In this document: one piece after another, positions 63,584-64,000 of the stretch | Layout of the letters: each line of letters starts with the position of its first letter | Position numbering within the stretch: the stretch's first letter is position 1 | NCBI RefSeq assembly: GCF_900169075.1 | Contig: NZ_LT827015.1 | Coordinates: 2,124,158 to 2,188,157, forward strand | Direction of reading: 5' to 3' | Length of the DNA stretch: 64,000 nucleotides | Origin: Chryseobacterium phocaeense | Lineage (GTDB): Bacteria > Bacteroidota > Bacteroidia > Flavobacteriales > Weeksellaceae | Made by a program: the position numbers and the translations under genes | Notes under the pieces: generated by a model | The model's input: only the letters and a program-made list of their open reading frames with translations | Told to the model about the DNA's origin: nothing | Databases searched by the model: none

Positions 63584-64000
63584 ATGTTAAAAGCAGGTTT
63601 GGTAGGAGCCGGACATCTGGGTAAAATCCACTTACGACTTCTTAACCAGTCAGATAAGTACGAACTGGTGGGTTTCCATGATAAAGACGTTGAAAACGGA
63701 AAAAAAATAGAAGCAGAATCCGGATATAAATATTTTGAAAATTTTGATGAGTTACTTGATCAGATTGATATGCTGGATATTGTAACTCCTACTGTTTATC
63801 ATTATGATTATGCACTGAAAGCCATTGAAAAAGGACTTCACTTTTTCATTGAAAAGCCCGTTACCCAAACCCTTGAACAGGCAGAAGAAATTCTTTATAA
63901 ATGCAGAGAACACGGAATTAAAGCACAGGTAGGTCATGTGGAAAGGTATAATCCGGCTTTTATTGCCACGAAGGATTACATTAAAAATCCAATGTTTATC
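63584..64000 (+). CDS. Gfo/Idh/MocA-family oxidoreductase (3' end outside window)
   Basis: The first 139 codons are visible, starting MLKAGLVGAGHLGKIHLRLL. The Rossmann loop GAGHLG, FHDKD after the second strand and the EKPVTQTLEQAEEIL segment, with the conserved Lys-Pro, are those of NAD(P)-dependent Gfo/Idh/MocA oxidoreductases, which act on sugars or similar substrates. The C-terminal substrate domain lies beyond base 64000. Divergent from pcm. Confidence 0.9.
   Translation, partial: MLKAGLVGAGHLGKIHLRLLNQSDKYELVGFHDKDVENGKKIEAESGYKYFENFDELLDQIDMLDIVTPTVYHYDYALKAIEKGLHFFIEKPVTQTLEQAEEILYKCREHGIKAQVGHVERYNPAFIATKDYIKNPMFI

Overview
The window looks like chromosome of a member of the Weeksellaceae (Flavobacteriales), most like Chryseobacterium. 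This rests on AT-rich DNA, several exact flavobacterial -7 boxes of the form TAnnTTTG (some with an upstream TTG), two proteins with a type IX secretion C-terminal sorting domain, a monomeric NADP isocitrate dehydrogenase, a single-chain glycine decarboxylase, DUF6261 and DUF763 proteins, and many short intergenic repeats. No rRNA or tRNA gene and no CRISPR array was seen. The genus is an inference.

Layout. 1-8.1 kb: end of an AAA+ ATPase, a YggS-type PLP protein, an S41 peptidase, gcvP and a frameshifted DcaP-like porin. 8.1-13.5 kb: a tiny Cys/Lys-rich ORF, a DnaJ-domain membrane protein, an ECF sigma operon, an S9 peptidase and a DoxX protein. 13.7-25.1 kb: a long minus-strand run of small stand-alone enzymes and binding folds (three SRPBCC, six VOC/PhnB-like, two DinB, one alpha/beta hydrolase, one SDR, a Crp/Fnr regulator, DUF763), separated by simple repeats. 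25.2-29.7 kb: tpx, two secreted proteins and icd. 29.9-31.3 kb: a divergent HxlR/SDR pair between two CCCTAAT heptamer arrays. 31.3-36.7 kb: a haem/cytochrome P460 protein with a lipoprotein, a 96-bp tandem array, a LytS/LytR-type two-component pair, and DUF1223 and DoxX genes. 36.8-45.2 kb: MBL-fold proteins, an aldo/keto reductase with an AraC regulator, a frameshifted CNNM/CBS protein and a second S41 peptidase. 45.2-50.3 kb: two paralogous ECF-sigma plus membrane-protein modules on either side of a secreted M4 metallopeptidase. 50.4-55.4 kb: gapN, an exported Tpx, a CxxC/plug-like chimera, an XRE regulator between two long dispersed repeats, and DUF6261. 55.8-57.7 kb: a very AT-rich AIPR-family gene, probably anti-phage. 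57.8-64 kb: hutU, decayed ORF fragments, a hydroxyacid dehydrogenase, a 156-bp tandem array, pcm and the start of a Gfo/Idh/MocA oxidoreductase.

Three regulatory ideas come directly from the sequence. First, a GTAAC-N18-CTAAC element lies just upstream of both the ECF sigma gene at 45851-46351 and the M4 peptidase gene, with a third copy further upstream, which suggests that the sigma factor controls itself and the protease. Second, a 25-bp element lies exactly 48 bp upstream of an identical TACTTTTG box in front of both transcription units that flank the LytS/LytR pair. Third, a GGTATAC/GTATACC inverted repeat overlaps the hxlR promoter.

The best candidate for a little-described system is the AIPR protein. 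It combines an N-terminal PD-(D/E)xK-like motif, the AIPR core and a C-terminal cold-shock domain in one AT-rich, probably transferred gene next to fragments of other genes.
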